Assembly (NCBI GenBank): GCA_045538555.1
Contig: JAZSRP010000019.1
Coordinates: 1 to 37,285, forward strand
Direction: 5' to 3'
DNA: 37,285 nt
Source of the DNA: Coliplasma sp045538555
Lineage (GTDB): Bacteria; Bacillota; Clostridia; Oscillospirales; CAG-382
Below are positions 1 through 7,097 of this stretch, piece after piece (the first letter of the stretch is position 1; each line of letters begins with the position of its first letter). The translations under genes and the position numbers were made by a program. The notes under the pieces were generated by a model. The model was not told where the DNA came from and made no database searches. It saw only the letters and a program-made list of their open reading frames with translations.

Positions 1-80
1 ATATAAAAAGTTTCCCTTATTTTCGCTCATAAGGGCAAAAACAAGGGAAAATACATAACAGTTGAGTTTGTAACAGGCAA

Positions 81-105
81 AAAACCCAGTAATATCAAGG
101 GTTTT
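81..105 (+). terminator. Terminator-like hairpin near the window edge
   Basis: AAAACCC (81-87) and GGGTTTT (99-105) can pair across an 11-nt loop and are followed by T residues. It could end a plus-strand gene lying to the left of the window. The stem is short, so this is a weak call. Nothing else in 1-155 could be assigned apart from a 7-bp inverted repeat, CCCTTAT/ATAAGGG, at 14-35. Confidence 0.3.
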
Positions 106-155
106 TAGAGTGTAGGACAGTTATTGTCTGATAAACTGAAATTTATCAAACAGAA

Positions 156-187
156 AACACCAACAGATCTTAAAATCCGTCGGTGTT
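156..187 (-). terminator. Terminator of the ygiQ-type gene
   Basis: On the minus strand this is a 13-bp stem (AACACCGACGGAT with ATCTGTTGGTGTT, 6-nt loop) followed by a T-rich tail. Two pairs are G-U wobbles on the minus-strand RNA but would be A-C mismatches on the plus-strand RNA, so the hairpin favours minus-strand transcription. It lies about 25 bp past the stop codon of the minus-strand gene at 213-2138. Confidence 0.65.
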
Positions 188-205
188 TTTTGACGTCCTT
201 ATGAG

Positions 206-228
206 AAGGAGATCATTTTGATCTCCTT
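206..228 (+). terminator. Plus-strand hairpin overlapping the ygiQ stop codon
   Basis: A perfect 10-bp stem (206-215 with 219-228, 3-nt loop) is followed on the plus strand by a T-rich run. The minus-strand side has no T-run. It would therefore stop plus-strand transcription entering from the left before it runs antisense into the ygiQ-type gene. The stop codon of that gene (213-215) sits inside the stem. Confidence 0.5.
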
Positions 229-2138
229 TTTGTTTTTGGTATTTGTTTTTTTGGTTGCTTTGCGACAGGTTTTCTATCCGACTTTCTGTTTGGAGTTTTT
301 TGTTGTAGTTTTTTTGGCTTTTCGGGGCGGATTTCTACGGACGGCTGAAACGGTTTTCCATCGGCAGGCCTCACCAGACACTCCGGCGAAAACCCGATCA
401 GATCGCTCCTGCCTGCTTTTATCAGCGCTTTGCGCACCAGATCTGCGTTTTCTTTTCGTGACCACTGCAAAAGCGCTCTTTGCATCTGCTTGTCATGATA
501 GTCAATTGCCACAAACACGGTTTTTCCGCTAAAAGGATCGATGCCCGTGTGGAACATACAGGTGCTGGCGGTTCCGGGAGTGGGATAAAAATCCTGAACC
601 TGCTCCGGACGAATCCCGTTATTTTTCAGATATATTGCCAGCTCCACCGCAGATTCCAGCGTACTGCCGGGGTGCGAGGAGATAAGATAGGGCACGAGAT
701 ACTGCTCTTTTCCCGCCATTTTGGTCAGCTCATAAAATTTTTTGCTGAACCGGTCATACTCTGCAATACAGGGCTTGCCCATAAGTGTCAAAACACTGTC
801 AACACAGTGCTCCGGTGCCACTTTGAGATGTCCGCTGATATGATCCTGCACCAGCTTTTTGAAAAAAGCGTCGTTTTTGTCTGCCATAATATAATCATAC
901 CGCAGACCCGAGCGGACAAAGACCTTTTTTATACCATTGACGGACTCCACCGCTTTGAGCAGCTGGATATACTCCGAATGATCGACCCTCATATTTTTGC
1001 AAACATGAGGTGTGAGACAGTTTTTTCCCTTGCAGACGCCCTTTTCCTTGGCGATCTGACAGTAGTTTGACCGAAAATTTGCGCTGGGACCGCCCACGTC
1101 GTGGATATAACCCTTGAAATCAGGCATGGAGGCGATCAGCTCTGCTTCCTGTACCACCGATTTTTGAGAGCGGGAGGTGACGGTCCTGCCCTGATGAAAA
1201 GCAATGGAGCAGAAATTGCATCCGCCAAAGCATCCCCTGTTGTGGGTGATCGAAAATTTTACTTCCTCAATGCCCGGGATACCGCCCATTGCCTCATAGG
1301 AAGGATGGTAAGTCCTCATATACGGCAGAGAGTAAACGTCGTCAAGCTCCTTTTGGGTCAGAGGCGGCATAGGAGGATTTTGTACCAAAAGCTTGCTGTC
1401 ATATCCCTCGGTCACCGCTTTTCCGTATATATGGTCCTGATTGCTGTACTGAACCAAAAAAGCGTGGGCAAAGGCCTGCTTGTCGGTTTTTATATCATCG
1501 TATTCTCCGCAATGTTCTGCAGGAAAATGAGGCACAAACTCACGGTTTTCCAAAAAGCAGGTGCCTCTCACATCTCGTATTTTTTTTATGGGAACGCCCT
1601 TGTCAAGCAAAAAGGCGATCCGTCTGAGAATATTCTCACCCATACCGTAGGTGAGGATATCTGCTCTGCTGTCCACCAAAACACTTCGCCTAACGGAATC
1701 GGTCCAGTAATCATAGTGTGCAAACCTGCGGGTAGATGCCTCCAACCCGCCGATAATCAGCGGAACATCGCCATATGCTTCTCTGATGCGGTTGCAATAC
1801 ACGATCACAGCCCTGTCAGGTCTGTATCCCGCCTTTCCTCCCGGGGAATAATAATCGTCGGTACGGCGTTTTTTTGATACGGTATAATGGGCAACCATTG
1901 AATCAATATTTCCGCTGTTGACCAAAAAACCCAGTCTGGGTCTGCCAAACCGCATAAAATCTTTTTTGCTCTTGTAGTCGGGCTGAGGAATAATAGCAAC
2001 AGAAAATCCCATTGCCTCCAGCACACGCGAGATGATGGCAGTGCCAAAGGACGGGTGATCCACATATGCATCGCCTGTTACTATAACAAAATCAGCGGTT
2101 CCGTCAAGCTCAGCCGCATTTATGGGCAAAAAAGGCAT
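213..2138 (-). CDS. YgiQ family radical SAM protein
   Basis: This 641-residue protein matches the YgiQ/UPF0313 family of radical SAM proteins in length and overall sequence. The N-terminal third carries the family region with segments such as VTGDAYVDHPSFG and IIGGLEAS. The central part has the radical SAM cluster motif GCFGGCNFCS, with the CxxxCxxC spacing that binds the 4Fe-4S cluster and S-adenosylmethionine. Further cysteines follow in the stretch CKGKNCLTPHVCKNM. The last 50 or so residues are Lys/Arg/Pro-rich and look like a basic, disordered tail. The substrate of this widespread family is unknown to me. The ATG at 2138 is preceded by GGGAGGTG. The gene is transcribed alone, divergently from perR, and ends at the hairpin at 156-187. 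Confidence 0.92.
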   Translation of the reverse strand: MPFLPINAAELDGTADFVIVTGDAYVDHPSFGTAIISRVLEAMGFSVAIIPQPDYKSKKDFMRFGRPRLGFLVNSGNIDSMVAHYTVSKKRRTDDYYSPGGKAGYRPDRAVIVYCNRIREAYGDVPLIIGGLEASTRRFAHYDYWTDSVRRSVLVDSRADILTYGMGENILRRIAFLLDKGVPIKKIRDVRGTCFLENREFVPHFPAEHCGEYDDIKTDKQAFAHAFLVQYSNQDHIYGKAVTEGYDSKLLVQNPPMPPLTQKELDDVYSLPYMRTYHPSYEAMGGIPGIEEVKFSITHNRGCFGGCNFCSIAFHQGRTVTSRSQKSVVQEAELIASMPDFKGYIHDVGGPSANFRSNYCQIAKEKGVCKGKNCLTPHVCKNMRVDHSEYIQLLKAVESVNGIKKVFVRSGLRYDYIMADKNDAFFKKLVQDHISGHLKVAPEHCVDSVLTLMGKPCIAEYDRFSKKFYELTKMAGKEQYLVPYLISSHPGSTLESAVELAIYLKNNGIRPEQVQDFYPTPGTASTCMFHTGIDPFSGKTVFVAIDYHDKQMQRALLQWSRKENADLVRKALIKAGRSDLIGFSPECLVRPADGKPFQPSVEIRPEKPKKLQQKTPNRKSDRKPVAKQPKKQIPKTKRRSK

Positions 2139-2169
2139 TTTTCAGCACCTCCCGACAGTAGTCTGCTTT

Positions 2170-2198
2170 ATTGTACCACTCAAATAAAAAAAAGTAAA
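2170..2198 (-). promoter_or_regulatory. Putative promoter of the ygiQ-type gene
   Basis: Read on the minus strand, TTTACT (2198-2193) and TACAAT (2175-2170) are 17 bp apart, about 30 bp before the start codon. The -10 is good and the -35 is only fair. Confidence 0.45.
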
Positions 2199-2217
2199 GA
2201 AAAACAAAAAAATACTC

Positions 2218-2246
2218 TTGACAAAGAGTAATTGATGTGTTATATT
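2218..2246 (+). promoter_or_regulatory. Promoter of perR-rbr
   Basis: A consensus -35 TTGACA (2218-2223), a 17-bp spacer and -10 TATATT (2241-2246) make a strong vegetative sigma-A promoter. The start point would fall near 2253, inside the PerR/Fur-like box. Confidence 0.75.
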
Positions 2247-2251
2247 AATAA

Positions 2252-2266
2252 CAGTAATGATTATCA
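2252..2266 (+). promoter_or_regulatory. PerR/Fur-like operator
   Basis: The sequence CAGTAATGATTATCA resembles the 7-1-7 Fur/PerR box. Its right half ATTATCA matches the TGATAAT-N-ATTATCA palindrome fully and its left half matches at four of seven positions. It lies at the predicted transcription start of the perR-rbr unit, where bound repressor would block RNA polymerase, so autoregulation is likely. Confidence 0.5.
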
Positions 2267-2288
2267 ATAAGCAGAGAGGAGTGCGGGT

Positions 2289-2666
2289 ATGAGAGAACGC
2301 AATACAAAGCAAAAAGCAATTATTCTTGACGCTGTGCGTTGCTCCTGCCAGCATCCCACTGCAGAGCAGGTATACCAATCGGTGTTGCATCTGATGCCCA
2401 ATATCAGTTTGGGCACAGTATACCGCAACCTCAGCAAACTGGCAGACTGCGGAGAGATCAGGAGAATTGCCGTTCCCGACGCACCGGATCGGTTTGACAA
2501 AACCCTGGAGGATCACAGCCACGTGTGCTGTACGGAGTGCGGCGCTTTTGAAGACGTGCGCATACCGGTGGACAATCGGTTTGACCCGGAGCTTTGCAAC
2601 GGATTTATTGTACAGCGGCAGGAAACGGTTTTTTACGGCTACTGCCCCCAATGTCAAAAAAAATAA
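2289..2666 (+). CDS. perR: Fur family peroxide-stress regulator, PerR-like
   Basis: This 125-residue protein is a Fur-family metalloregulator. Residues 1-70 form the winged-helix DNA-binding domain, with HPTAEQVY and LGTVYRNL typical of the family. The C-terminal part holds the structural zinc cysteines C81/C84 and C119/C122 and the metal-site candidates H22, D70, H76 and H78, in the pattern seen in PerR proteins. PerR senses peroxide by iron-catalysed histidine oxidation and represses defence genes. Here the next gene is rubrerythrin, a peroxide-reducing enzyme, which favours PerR over Fur or Zur. The ATG at 2289 follows GAGAGGAG. A Fur/PerR-like box overlaps its promoter. Fur-type iron sensing cannot be excluded from sequence alone. 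Confidence 0.85.
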   Translation: MRERNTKQKAIILDAVRCSCQHPTAEQVYQSVLHLMPNISLGTVYRNLSKLADCGEIRRIAVPDAPDRFDKTLEDHSHVCCTECGAFEDVRIPVDNRFDPELCNGFIVQRQETVFYGYCPQCQKK

Positions 2667-2707
2667 AAAAAATATACATTTCTTTTTACAAAAAGGAGAC
2701 ACACACT

Positions 2708-3244
2708 ATGGAACTCAAAGGATCAAGAACAGAGCAGAACCTCATGACCGCTTTTGCAGGCGAATCTCAGGCACGCAACAAGTACACTTATTACGCAAGC
2801 GCCGCAAAAAAGGCCGGCTACAACGTGATCGCAGACATTTTCCAGGAGACCGCTGACAACGAGAAGGAGCACGCAAAGATCTGGTTCAAGCTGCTTCACG
2901 ACGGTATTCCCGGCACAGCTCAGAACCTGCTTGACGCAGCTGAGGGCGAGAACTACGAGTGGACCGATATGTACGCAAACTTTGCACGTGTTGCAAAGGA
3001 AGAGGGCTTTGACAGAATCGCTTACCTCTTTGAGGCAGTTGGAAAGATCGAGAAGGAGCACGAGGAGAGATACAGAGCAGTTCTTGAAAAGCTCAACGCT
3101 GACGAGATCTTTATCTGTGACGACGTTGCAGTTTGGGTCTGCTCCAACTGCGGCCATGTTCATGTCGGCAACAAAGCTCCCGAGCTCTGCCCCGTATGTG
3201 AGCATCCCAAGGCATATTTTATGAAAAAGGTCGTCAAGGTGTGA
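2708..3244 (+). CDS. rbr: Rubrerythrin
   Basis: This 178-residue protein is a classical rubrerythrin that reduces hydrogen peroxide with electrons delivered through rubredoxin or related carriers in the anaerobe's cytoplasm. The N-terminal ferritin-like four-helix domain carries diiron-site residues including E19, E52xxH55 and E115xxH118. The C-terminal rubredoxin domain has C145xxC148 and C161xxC164 for a mononuclear FeS4 site. The start at 2708 is set by AAAAGGAGAC just upstream; longer in-frame starts would overlap perR and add residues absent from the family. Codons such as AAC, ATC, TAC and GAG are strongly preferred compared with neighbouring genes, as expected for an abundant protein. 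It lies 41 bp after perR and is probably cotranscribed. Confidence 0.96.
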   Translation: MELKGSRTEQNLMTAFAGESQARNKYTYYASAAKKAGYNVIADIFQETADNEKEHAKIWFKLLHDGIPGTAQNLLDAAEGENYEWTDMYANFARVAKEEGFDRIAYLFEAVGKIEKEHEERYRAVLEKLNADEIFICDDVAVWVCSNCGHVHVGNKAPELCPVCEHPKAYFMKKVVKV

Positions 3245-3288
3245 GCAAAACCTTTTTGACTTTTGATATCAAATGATCTCCGTGCAAG

Positions 3289-3308
3289 AGGACTTGGAAA
3301 CAAGTCCT
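3289..3308 (+). terminator. Terminator after rubrerythrin
   Basis: AGGACTTG (3289-3296) and CAAGTCCT (3301-3308) form an 8-bp stem with a GAAA tetraloop, followed by TTTGTTTTTG. It closes the perR-rbr unit. Confidence 0.8.
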
Positions 3309-3328
3309 TTTGTTTTTGTCAGACGGTG

Positions 3329-3357
3329 TTGAAAAAAATCGACAGATATGATAGAAT
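3329..3357 (+). promoter_or_regulatory. Promoter of the PAP2-type gene
   Basis: TTGAAA (3329-3334), a 17-bp spacer and TAGAAT (3352-3357) lie about 37 bp before the ATG at 3394. Confidence 0.6.
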
Positions 3358-3393
3358 ACAAAAAAATAAAAATTGTGTTCGGAAATATCAAAA

Positions 3394-4059
3394 ATGAAAA
3401 AATTCTTTGACTACATAAAACAAAACAAGCGATGTCTCTTGATTCTCTATTGGCCTGTCCACACTCTCTGGTATGAGCTGATACGGATTTTTAATGCAGA
3501 CAAACAGGTTTGGCTGGTTCACAGCACACTGGACGACAAGGTACCGTTTTGCGAATGGTTTATCATCCCGTATTGTCTCTGGTATCTCTACATTGCCGCC
3601 GTTTTGATAAATGCGCTTTTCAGAGGAGACAGACGCGAGTTTTTGCGGTCCTCTGCCATCACCATCGGATGCATGATGCTTCCCATGATATTTTGCACCA
3701 TCGTTCCAAACGGCATTCCCCTTTCCATGCGCCCCGACTTTGACACTCTGGGACGCGACAATATTCTCATAAAAGCGGTTCAGCTTATCTACGCTTCGGA
3801 TTCTCCTCCCCTATCCGTTATGCCGTCCATGCACGTTTCTGTGGCAATGGCTCTGTTTTGTGCGGTGATGACGGGGGAGTCCCTGAAAGGAAAAAGAATT
3901 GTCAAGCTGTTGTCATTTGTCCTTTCTGTGCTCATCTGTCTCTCCACGGTGTTTATCAAGCAGCACTCTGTCCTTGACGTATTTTTTGGGCTGGCAACCA
4001 CAGCATTTGTTTTTGCGGCAGTAATGCTGACGGAAAAAAAGTTTTTTTCAAAACAATAA
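3394..4059 (+). CDS. Phosphatase PAP2 family membrane protein
   Basis: This is a 221-residue polytopic membrane protein with about five or six hydrophobic segments. The PAP2 (type 2 phosphatidic acid phosphatase) motifs are visible as MPSMHVSVAMAL and, about 50 residues later, KQHSVLDVFFG; the two histidines are the catalytic pair of the family. The C1 motif is poorly conserved, as in the inositolphosphotransferase-like branch of PAP2 proteins. Likely substrates are lipid phosphates or lipid-linked pyrophosphates at the membrane, but none can be assigned. An upstream in-frame TTG at 3373 exists, but the ATG at 3394 gives the expected short basic N-terminus. The ribosome site (TCGGAAAT) is weak. 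The gene is alone between its own promoter and a bidirectional terminator. Confidence 0.8.
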   Translation: MKKFFDYIKQNKRCLLILYWPVHTLWYELIRIFNADKQVWLVHSTLDDKVPFCEWFIIPYCLWYLYIAAVLINALFRGDRREFLRSSAITIGCMMLPMIFCTIVPNGIPLSMRPDFDTLGRDNILIKAVQLIYASDSPPLSVMPSMHVSVAMALFCAVMTGESLKGKRIVKLLSFVLSVLICLSTVFIKQHSVLDVFFGLATTAFVFAAVMLTEKKFFSKQ

Positions 4060-4063
4060 AAAA

Positions 4064-4098
4064 AGAAAAGAAGCAGGGTGTTGCCCTGCTTCTTTTCT
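4064..4098. terminator. Bidirectional terminator
   Basis: AGAAAAGAAGCAGGG (4064-4078) and CCCTGCTTCTTTTCT (4084-4098) form a perfect 15-bp stem with a 5-nt loop between two convergent genes. A-rich and T-rich flanks allow it to serve both strands. Confidence 0.85.
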
Positions 4099-4137
4099 GA
4101 ATTGTGTGTGAGTATCTTGTGCCACCCGATAATACGA

Positions 4138-4824
4138 TTATCGGACAGTCGCAAAATCGTGAAGAATCTCCTGCTGAAAGACATCTCGTATAAAAAGATG
4201 TCCCTGTTCATTGGGATGTATACCATCCTCGCAGATCATTGTATGGAGCTTGCGCGACATCAAAAAACGGCTTCTCAGATCAAGCACGGGACATGAGGCG
4301 GCTTTGGCAACACGCTCTGCAAGGTGGCTGTAATATTCCTGCCATCTGGCGATCATGTTAAGGTCACCCAAAAATGTCATGATCCTGTCGGGATCCAACC
4401 CCTGGCTCACAAACCGCAAAAAGCGGGAGGACTCAATGGGAACAAGGGTTGAGATTGCAACAGATGCACCTTTTGAGCGAGCATACTCGACCATCTCGCC
4501 GTACGCCTCCACAAACTCTCCCTCGGGAGTAACGCAGGCGTGATCCTTGTATGGATCCTCTGCCACGGCACGCCAATCAAAATTGCAGTCGTTTCCGCCA
4601 AATTCCATTACTACAAGATCGTCTGTTGTACAGTCACCGAGAGTGTCCTTCATGATTTCAAATCCCTTGTGAACCGTAACACCCATCTTGCAGTTATTTT
4701 CTATATTTATTCCGTCATCCTCCAAAGCATCAAAGCGGTACTTGCAGAGTTTGTATCTTTTCAGCTCGTCGTTGTATACAACGCCCTTGAGTATGGAGTC
4801 GCCGTAGATCTTGATCGATTTCAT
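4138..4824 (-). CDS. SGNH/GDSL hydrolase family protein
   Basis: This 228-residue cytoplasmic protein (no signal peptide) belongs to the SGNH hydrolase superfamily of esterases and lipases. The GDS motif places the nucleophile at S10, block III GGND is at 76-79, and the block V motif DGIHPN supplies D200 and H203 of the catalytic triad. The family acts on acyl or acetyl esters of lipids, sugars or thioesters; the substrate here is unknown. The start at 4824 follows AGAGGAGAG, and a longer frame to 4863 would run through the predicted promoter and operator. It is a single-gene unit convergent with the PAP2-type gene. A 19-bp palindrome at its predicted transcription start suggests repressor control. 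Confidence 0.85.
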   Translation of the reverse strand: MKSIKIYGDSILKGVVYNDELKRYKLCKYRFDALEDDGINIENNCKMGVTVHKGFEIMKDTLGDCTTDDLVVMEFGGNDCNFDWRAVAEDPYKDHACVTPEGEFVEAYGEMVEYARSKGASVAISTLVPIESSRFLRFVSQGLDPDRIMTFLGDLNMIARWQEYYSHLAERVAKAASCPVLDLRSRFLMSRKLHTMICEDGIHPNEQGHLFIRDVFQQEILHDFATVR

Positions 4825-4847
4825 TTGCTCTCCTCTGATACGTGTCG

Positions 4848-4871
4848 CATTTGTTATGAACAAATGTTATA
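4848..4871 (-). promoter_or_regulatory. Palindromic operator and -10 of the SGNH gene
   Basis: CATTTGT (4848-4854) and ACAAATG (4860-4866) form a perfect 7-bp inverted repeat with a 5-bp centre. The minus-strand TATAAC (4871-4866) abutting it is a plausible -10. The same stretch contains GAAC-AAAT-GTT (4858-4868), close to the Gram-positive LexA box core. The protein that binds here is unknown. Confidence 0.4.
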
Positions 4872-4914
4872 CCAAACTCCCCCATTTGTCCACCTACTCC
4901 TCCGTTTTTTTGCC

Positions 4915-4971
4915 CTACCGTTGGGGATCACGGCGGTAGAGAAAAAAATCTACTGTTCTACAGCCGGTAGA
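4915..4971 (+). repeat. Cluster of TCTAC/GTAGA pentamers upstream of a regulator
   Basis: GTAGA at 4936-4940 and 4967-4971 and TCTAC at 4949-4953 and 4957-4961 form overlapping inverted repeats, with a further CTACCG/CGGTAG pair at 4915-4939. They lie 30-85 bp before the promoter of the XRE-type membrane regulator and may be binding sites or RNA/DNA hairpins. I know of no assigned function. Confidence 0.35.
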
Positions 4972-4973
4972 AT

Positions 4974-4991
4974 CCCTTGAAAAATCAAGGG
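4974..4991 (+). repeat. Short inverted repeat before the XRE promoter
   Basis: CCCTTGA and TCAAGGG form a 7-bp stem around AAAA, followed by TTTT. It could be a weak terminator insulating the downstream promoter at 5001, or an operator. Confidence 0.35.
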
Positions 4992-5000
4992 TTTTGGGAC

Positions 5001-5029
5001 TTGATTTTTTGTTTTTTGTATGTTAAAAT
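5001..5029 (+). promoter_or_regulatory. Promoter of the XRE-type membrane regulator
   Basis: TTGATT (5001-5006), a 17-bp spacer and TAAAAT (5024-5029) precede the gene starting at 5066. Confidence 0.6.
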
Positions 5030-5065
5030 ACATTTATCGGGTTGCGGAAAGAGGTGAGCTTTTTC

Positions 5066-5686
5066 ATGGACAAAAAGAGAGTTGTTGCAAACAATATATC
5101 CGAGCTTCGCAAAGCCATCCCCCTGACACAAGCAGAGCTGGCCGAAAAACTCAATTATTCAGACAAAGCCATCTCCAAATGGGAACGCGGCGAATCCCTG
5201 CCAGACATTTTTGTATTGAAAGAGATTGCAGACATATTTGGTGTCACAGTAGACTATCTGCTGGAGGAGATTCATCCCCTCAGCGCAAAAATGCAGAGTG
5301 TTCCCAGGCAGATCAAGCGCAATCGTCTGCTTGTTACATTGCTTTCGTTTTTTGGCGTATGGCTGATTGCCACAACCGCATACGTTGTGTTGGGACTTGC
5401 ATCCGACGTGAGCAGGGATTGGCTTTCATTTGTGTACGCTGCACCTGTTTCTGCTGTTGTTCTTATTGTGTTCAATTCCATTTGGGGCAAGACAAAGTTT
5501 AATTTTGTTATCATCTCCGTTCTTGTTTGGAGCACACTTGCCTGTATTTATCTCTCGGTTGGCAACTTTGACAGCTGGCTGATATTTATTGTTGGTATTC
5601 CCGCTCAGGTGATTATTATTCTCTGGTCGGGTATAAAAGCACGATTTGTTACAAAAAAGAGTATAAACTCCGCTGACGAGGATTAG
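5066..5686 (+). CDS. XRE family regulator with C-terminal membrane domain
   Basis: This 206-residue protein has an N-terminal Cro/C1-type helix-turn-helix (about residues 8-66; LTQAELAEKL and KAISKWERG are diagnostic). After a short basic linker it has four or five hydrophobic segments between about residues 90 and 190, so it is probably a membrane-anchored transcription regulator. Such HTH-membrane fusions are common in Clostridia and are thought to respond to envelope state or to act on adjacent transporter genes. Here no transporter is next to it and it is followed directly by a terminator, so its target may be distant or itself. The start at 5066 is fixed by AAAGAGGTGAG; an in-frame TTG at 5042 lies upstream of that ribosome site. 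Confidence 0.85.
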   Translation: MDKKRVVANNISELRKAIPLTQAELAEKLNYSDKAISKWERGESLPDIFVLKEIADIFGVTVDYLLEEIHPLSAKMQSVPRQIKRNRLLVTLLSFFGVWLIATTAYVVLGLASDVSRDWLSFVYAAPVSAVVLIVFNSIWGKTKFNFVIISVLVWSTLACIYLSVGNFDSWLIFIVGIPAQVIIILWSGIKARFVTKKSINSADED

Positions 5687-5693
5687 AATACAA

Positions 5694-5721
5694 AAAAACA
5701 CCGATTTGCATCGGTGTTTTT
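5694..5721. terminator. Bidirectional terminator
   Basis: AAAAACACCGAT (5694-5705) and ATCGGTGTTTTT (5710-5721) form a perfect 12-bp stem with a TTGC loop between convergent genes. Confidence 0.85.
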
Positions 5722-5732
5722 CATTTTGTACT

Positions 5733-7025
5733 TTAGCCGTAAATTTTTGCCATCAGATACTTGATATTCTTTTGAAAATCAACCGTCAGCACAGAACGGC
5801 CGTTGATGCTGGCATTTTGGAACGACCCGGCAACGGGAACACGCATATCAGACACGTCATAGGAAAGATATGTAAGCACGTTGCGAACCATCATTTTGAG
5901 CATATCCTTGGGAATATTTGTGGTGACCCAAGGCAAGACCTCTGTCAACAGTCCGTGAATCTCACCCAAGCTCAGCGTCGTGCAGTGCTTCACAAACTGA
6001 TTGATAAGATCACGCTGGTGAAGCGTACGTGTAAAATCACTACCCTTGAGACTGCGGTTGCGGGCATACCGCAACGCACCGTCACCGTCAAGCACAACAA
6101 CATGAGTGCCGTCCACTGCCTGAGCTTTTGAAAGCCCTTTTACCGTATCGGGAAGATATGTGCTGAAATAATCATAGTTGTTATCGTTGATAGTCATTTT
6201 CAACCCGCCGATACCGTCAATGGCATATCGGAACGACTTGAAATTCACGGTTGCGTAATAGTCAATGGGAATTTTGAAGTTTTTTTCAATAGTGTCCATC
6301 AAAAGCTTTGGGCCGCCTGCGGCGTATGCTGCATTGAGGCGGTTGTTTTTGTAGCCCGATATGCCTACATAGATGTCACGCATAAAGGAAGTAAAAACAA
6401 TGCGTTTTTTTGTATTGTTGATGGACATGAGTATCATTGTATCGCTTCGTGCGCTTTGACCGCTGTTTGTATCCGCACCGATAAGCAGAATATTGATAAC
6501 CTCAGAATCGTACTCGTTGGAGTAGGGTGTGTCGTCAAAAAGGTTGTCAAGAATCGAATAGTCCGCAGACACCTCCGGCTGAGGTTTTGGAGGGCTGGGG
6601 GGCTTGCTTGATGACCCGCCGTCAGAAACGGGATCCCTTGTGGTGTCATCATTGCTCTGGTCATCACCGTCCGAAATGTCGGGAATGCTGACGTCCGCGT
6701 CCGATATATCCGGAACACTCTCTGTATCCGACCAGTCATCCGATTCATCGGGTAGCTGGTCCCCGTCATCAATATCCCAGCTGGGATCATCAATATTGAC
6801 GCCGCTCCAGGTCTCATCAAACATAGACTCGCCAGAAACGTCATATGAAATAAGCCCCAGCATATGGTCCATATACAGCTCAAGCGCACCCCACAAAAGC
6901 AGGATCAAAAGCAAAATGACGCCCAGAACGATAAGAATGGTATTGCGAACCTTGTGGCTCTTTTTTTCTACCGCAGGGGATGCGGGAGGGTCTATTGTTT
7001 TTTCTTTCTTTTTGAAAAATCTCAT
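5733..7025 (-). CDS. LytR-CpsA-Psr (LCP) family cell-wall protein
   Basis: LCP enzymes transfer lipid-linked glycopolymers such as teichoic acids or capsule to peptidoglycan at the outer membrane face. This 430-residue protein has a basic cytoplasmic N-terminus, one membrane helix (about residues 27-50), a roughly 90-residue extracellular linker very rich in Asp, Ser and Pro, and an LCP domain over the C-terminal 260 residues. Visible family signatures are RSDTMILM, SFMRDIYV, NRLNAAYAAGG and ALRYARNR followed by the RTLHQRDLI block; their Arg and Asp residues bind the polyprenyl pyrophosphate. The ATG at 7025 follows GGAAGGTG, while an in-frame TTG at 7043 would coincide with the predicted transcription start. 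It has its own consensus promoter. Confidence 0.93.
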   Translation of the reverse strand: MRFFKKKEKTIDPPASPAVEKKSHKVRNTILIVLGVILLLILLLWGALELYMDHMLGLISYDVSGESMFDETWSGVNIDDPSWDIDDGDQLPDESDDWSDTESVPDISDADVSIPDISDGDDQSNDDTTRDPVSDGGSSSKPPSPPKPQPEVSADYSILDNLFDDTPYSNEYDSEVINILLIGADTNSGQSARSDTMILMSINNTKKRIVFTSFMRDIYVGISGYKNNRLNAAYAAGGPKLLMDTIEKNFKIPIDYYATVNFKSFRYAIDGIGGLKMTINDNNYDYFSTYLPDTVKGLSKAQAVDGTHVVVLDGDGALRYARNRSLKGSDFTRTLHQRDLINQFVKHCTTLSLGEIHGLLTEVLPWVTTNIPKDMLKMMVRNVLTYLSYDVSDMRVPVAGSFQNASINGRSVLTVDFQKNIKYLMAKIYG

Positions 7026-7049
7026 AATTTTTGCACCTTCCAAGCTGAT

Positions 7050-7078
7050 ATTATACCACTCGGCTCATCTTTTGTCAA
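7050..7078 (-). promoter_or_regulatory. Consensus promoter of the LCP gene
   Basis: On the minus strand this is TTGACA (7078-7073), 17 bp, TATAAT (7055-7050), a perfect sigma-A consensus. It supports the start at 7025 and separates this gene from the SLH lipoprotein upstream. Confidence 0.85.
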
Positions 7079-7097
7079 TCCCGACTCCTTTATCTCA

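Noticed and set aside
480..1877. Two plus-strand frames of 196 and 258 codons opposite the ygiQ-type gene
   Set aside because: They lie fully antisense to a well-supported radical SAM gene, lack ribosome sites and show no domains.
2594..2707. Extended rubrerythrin start overlapping perR
   Set aside because: It adds residues from another frame of perR. The ATG at 2708 has a good ribosome site and gives the normal family N-terminus.
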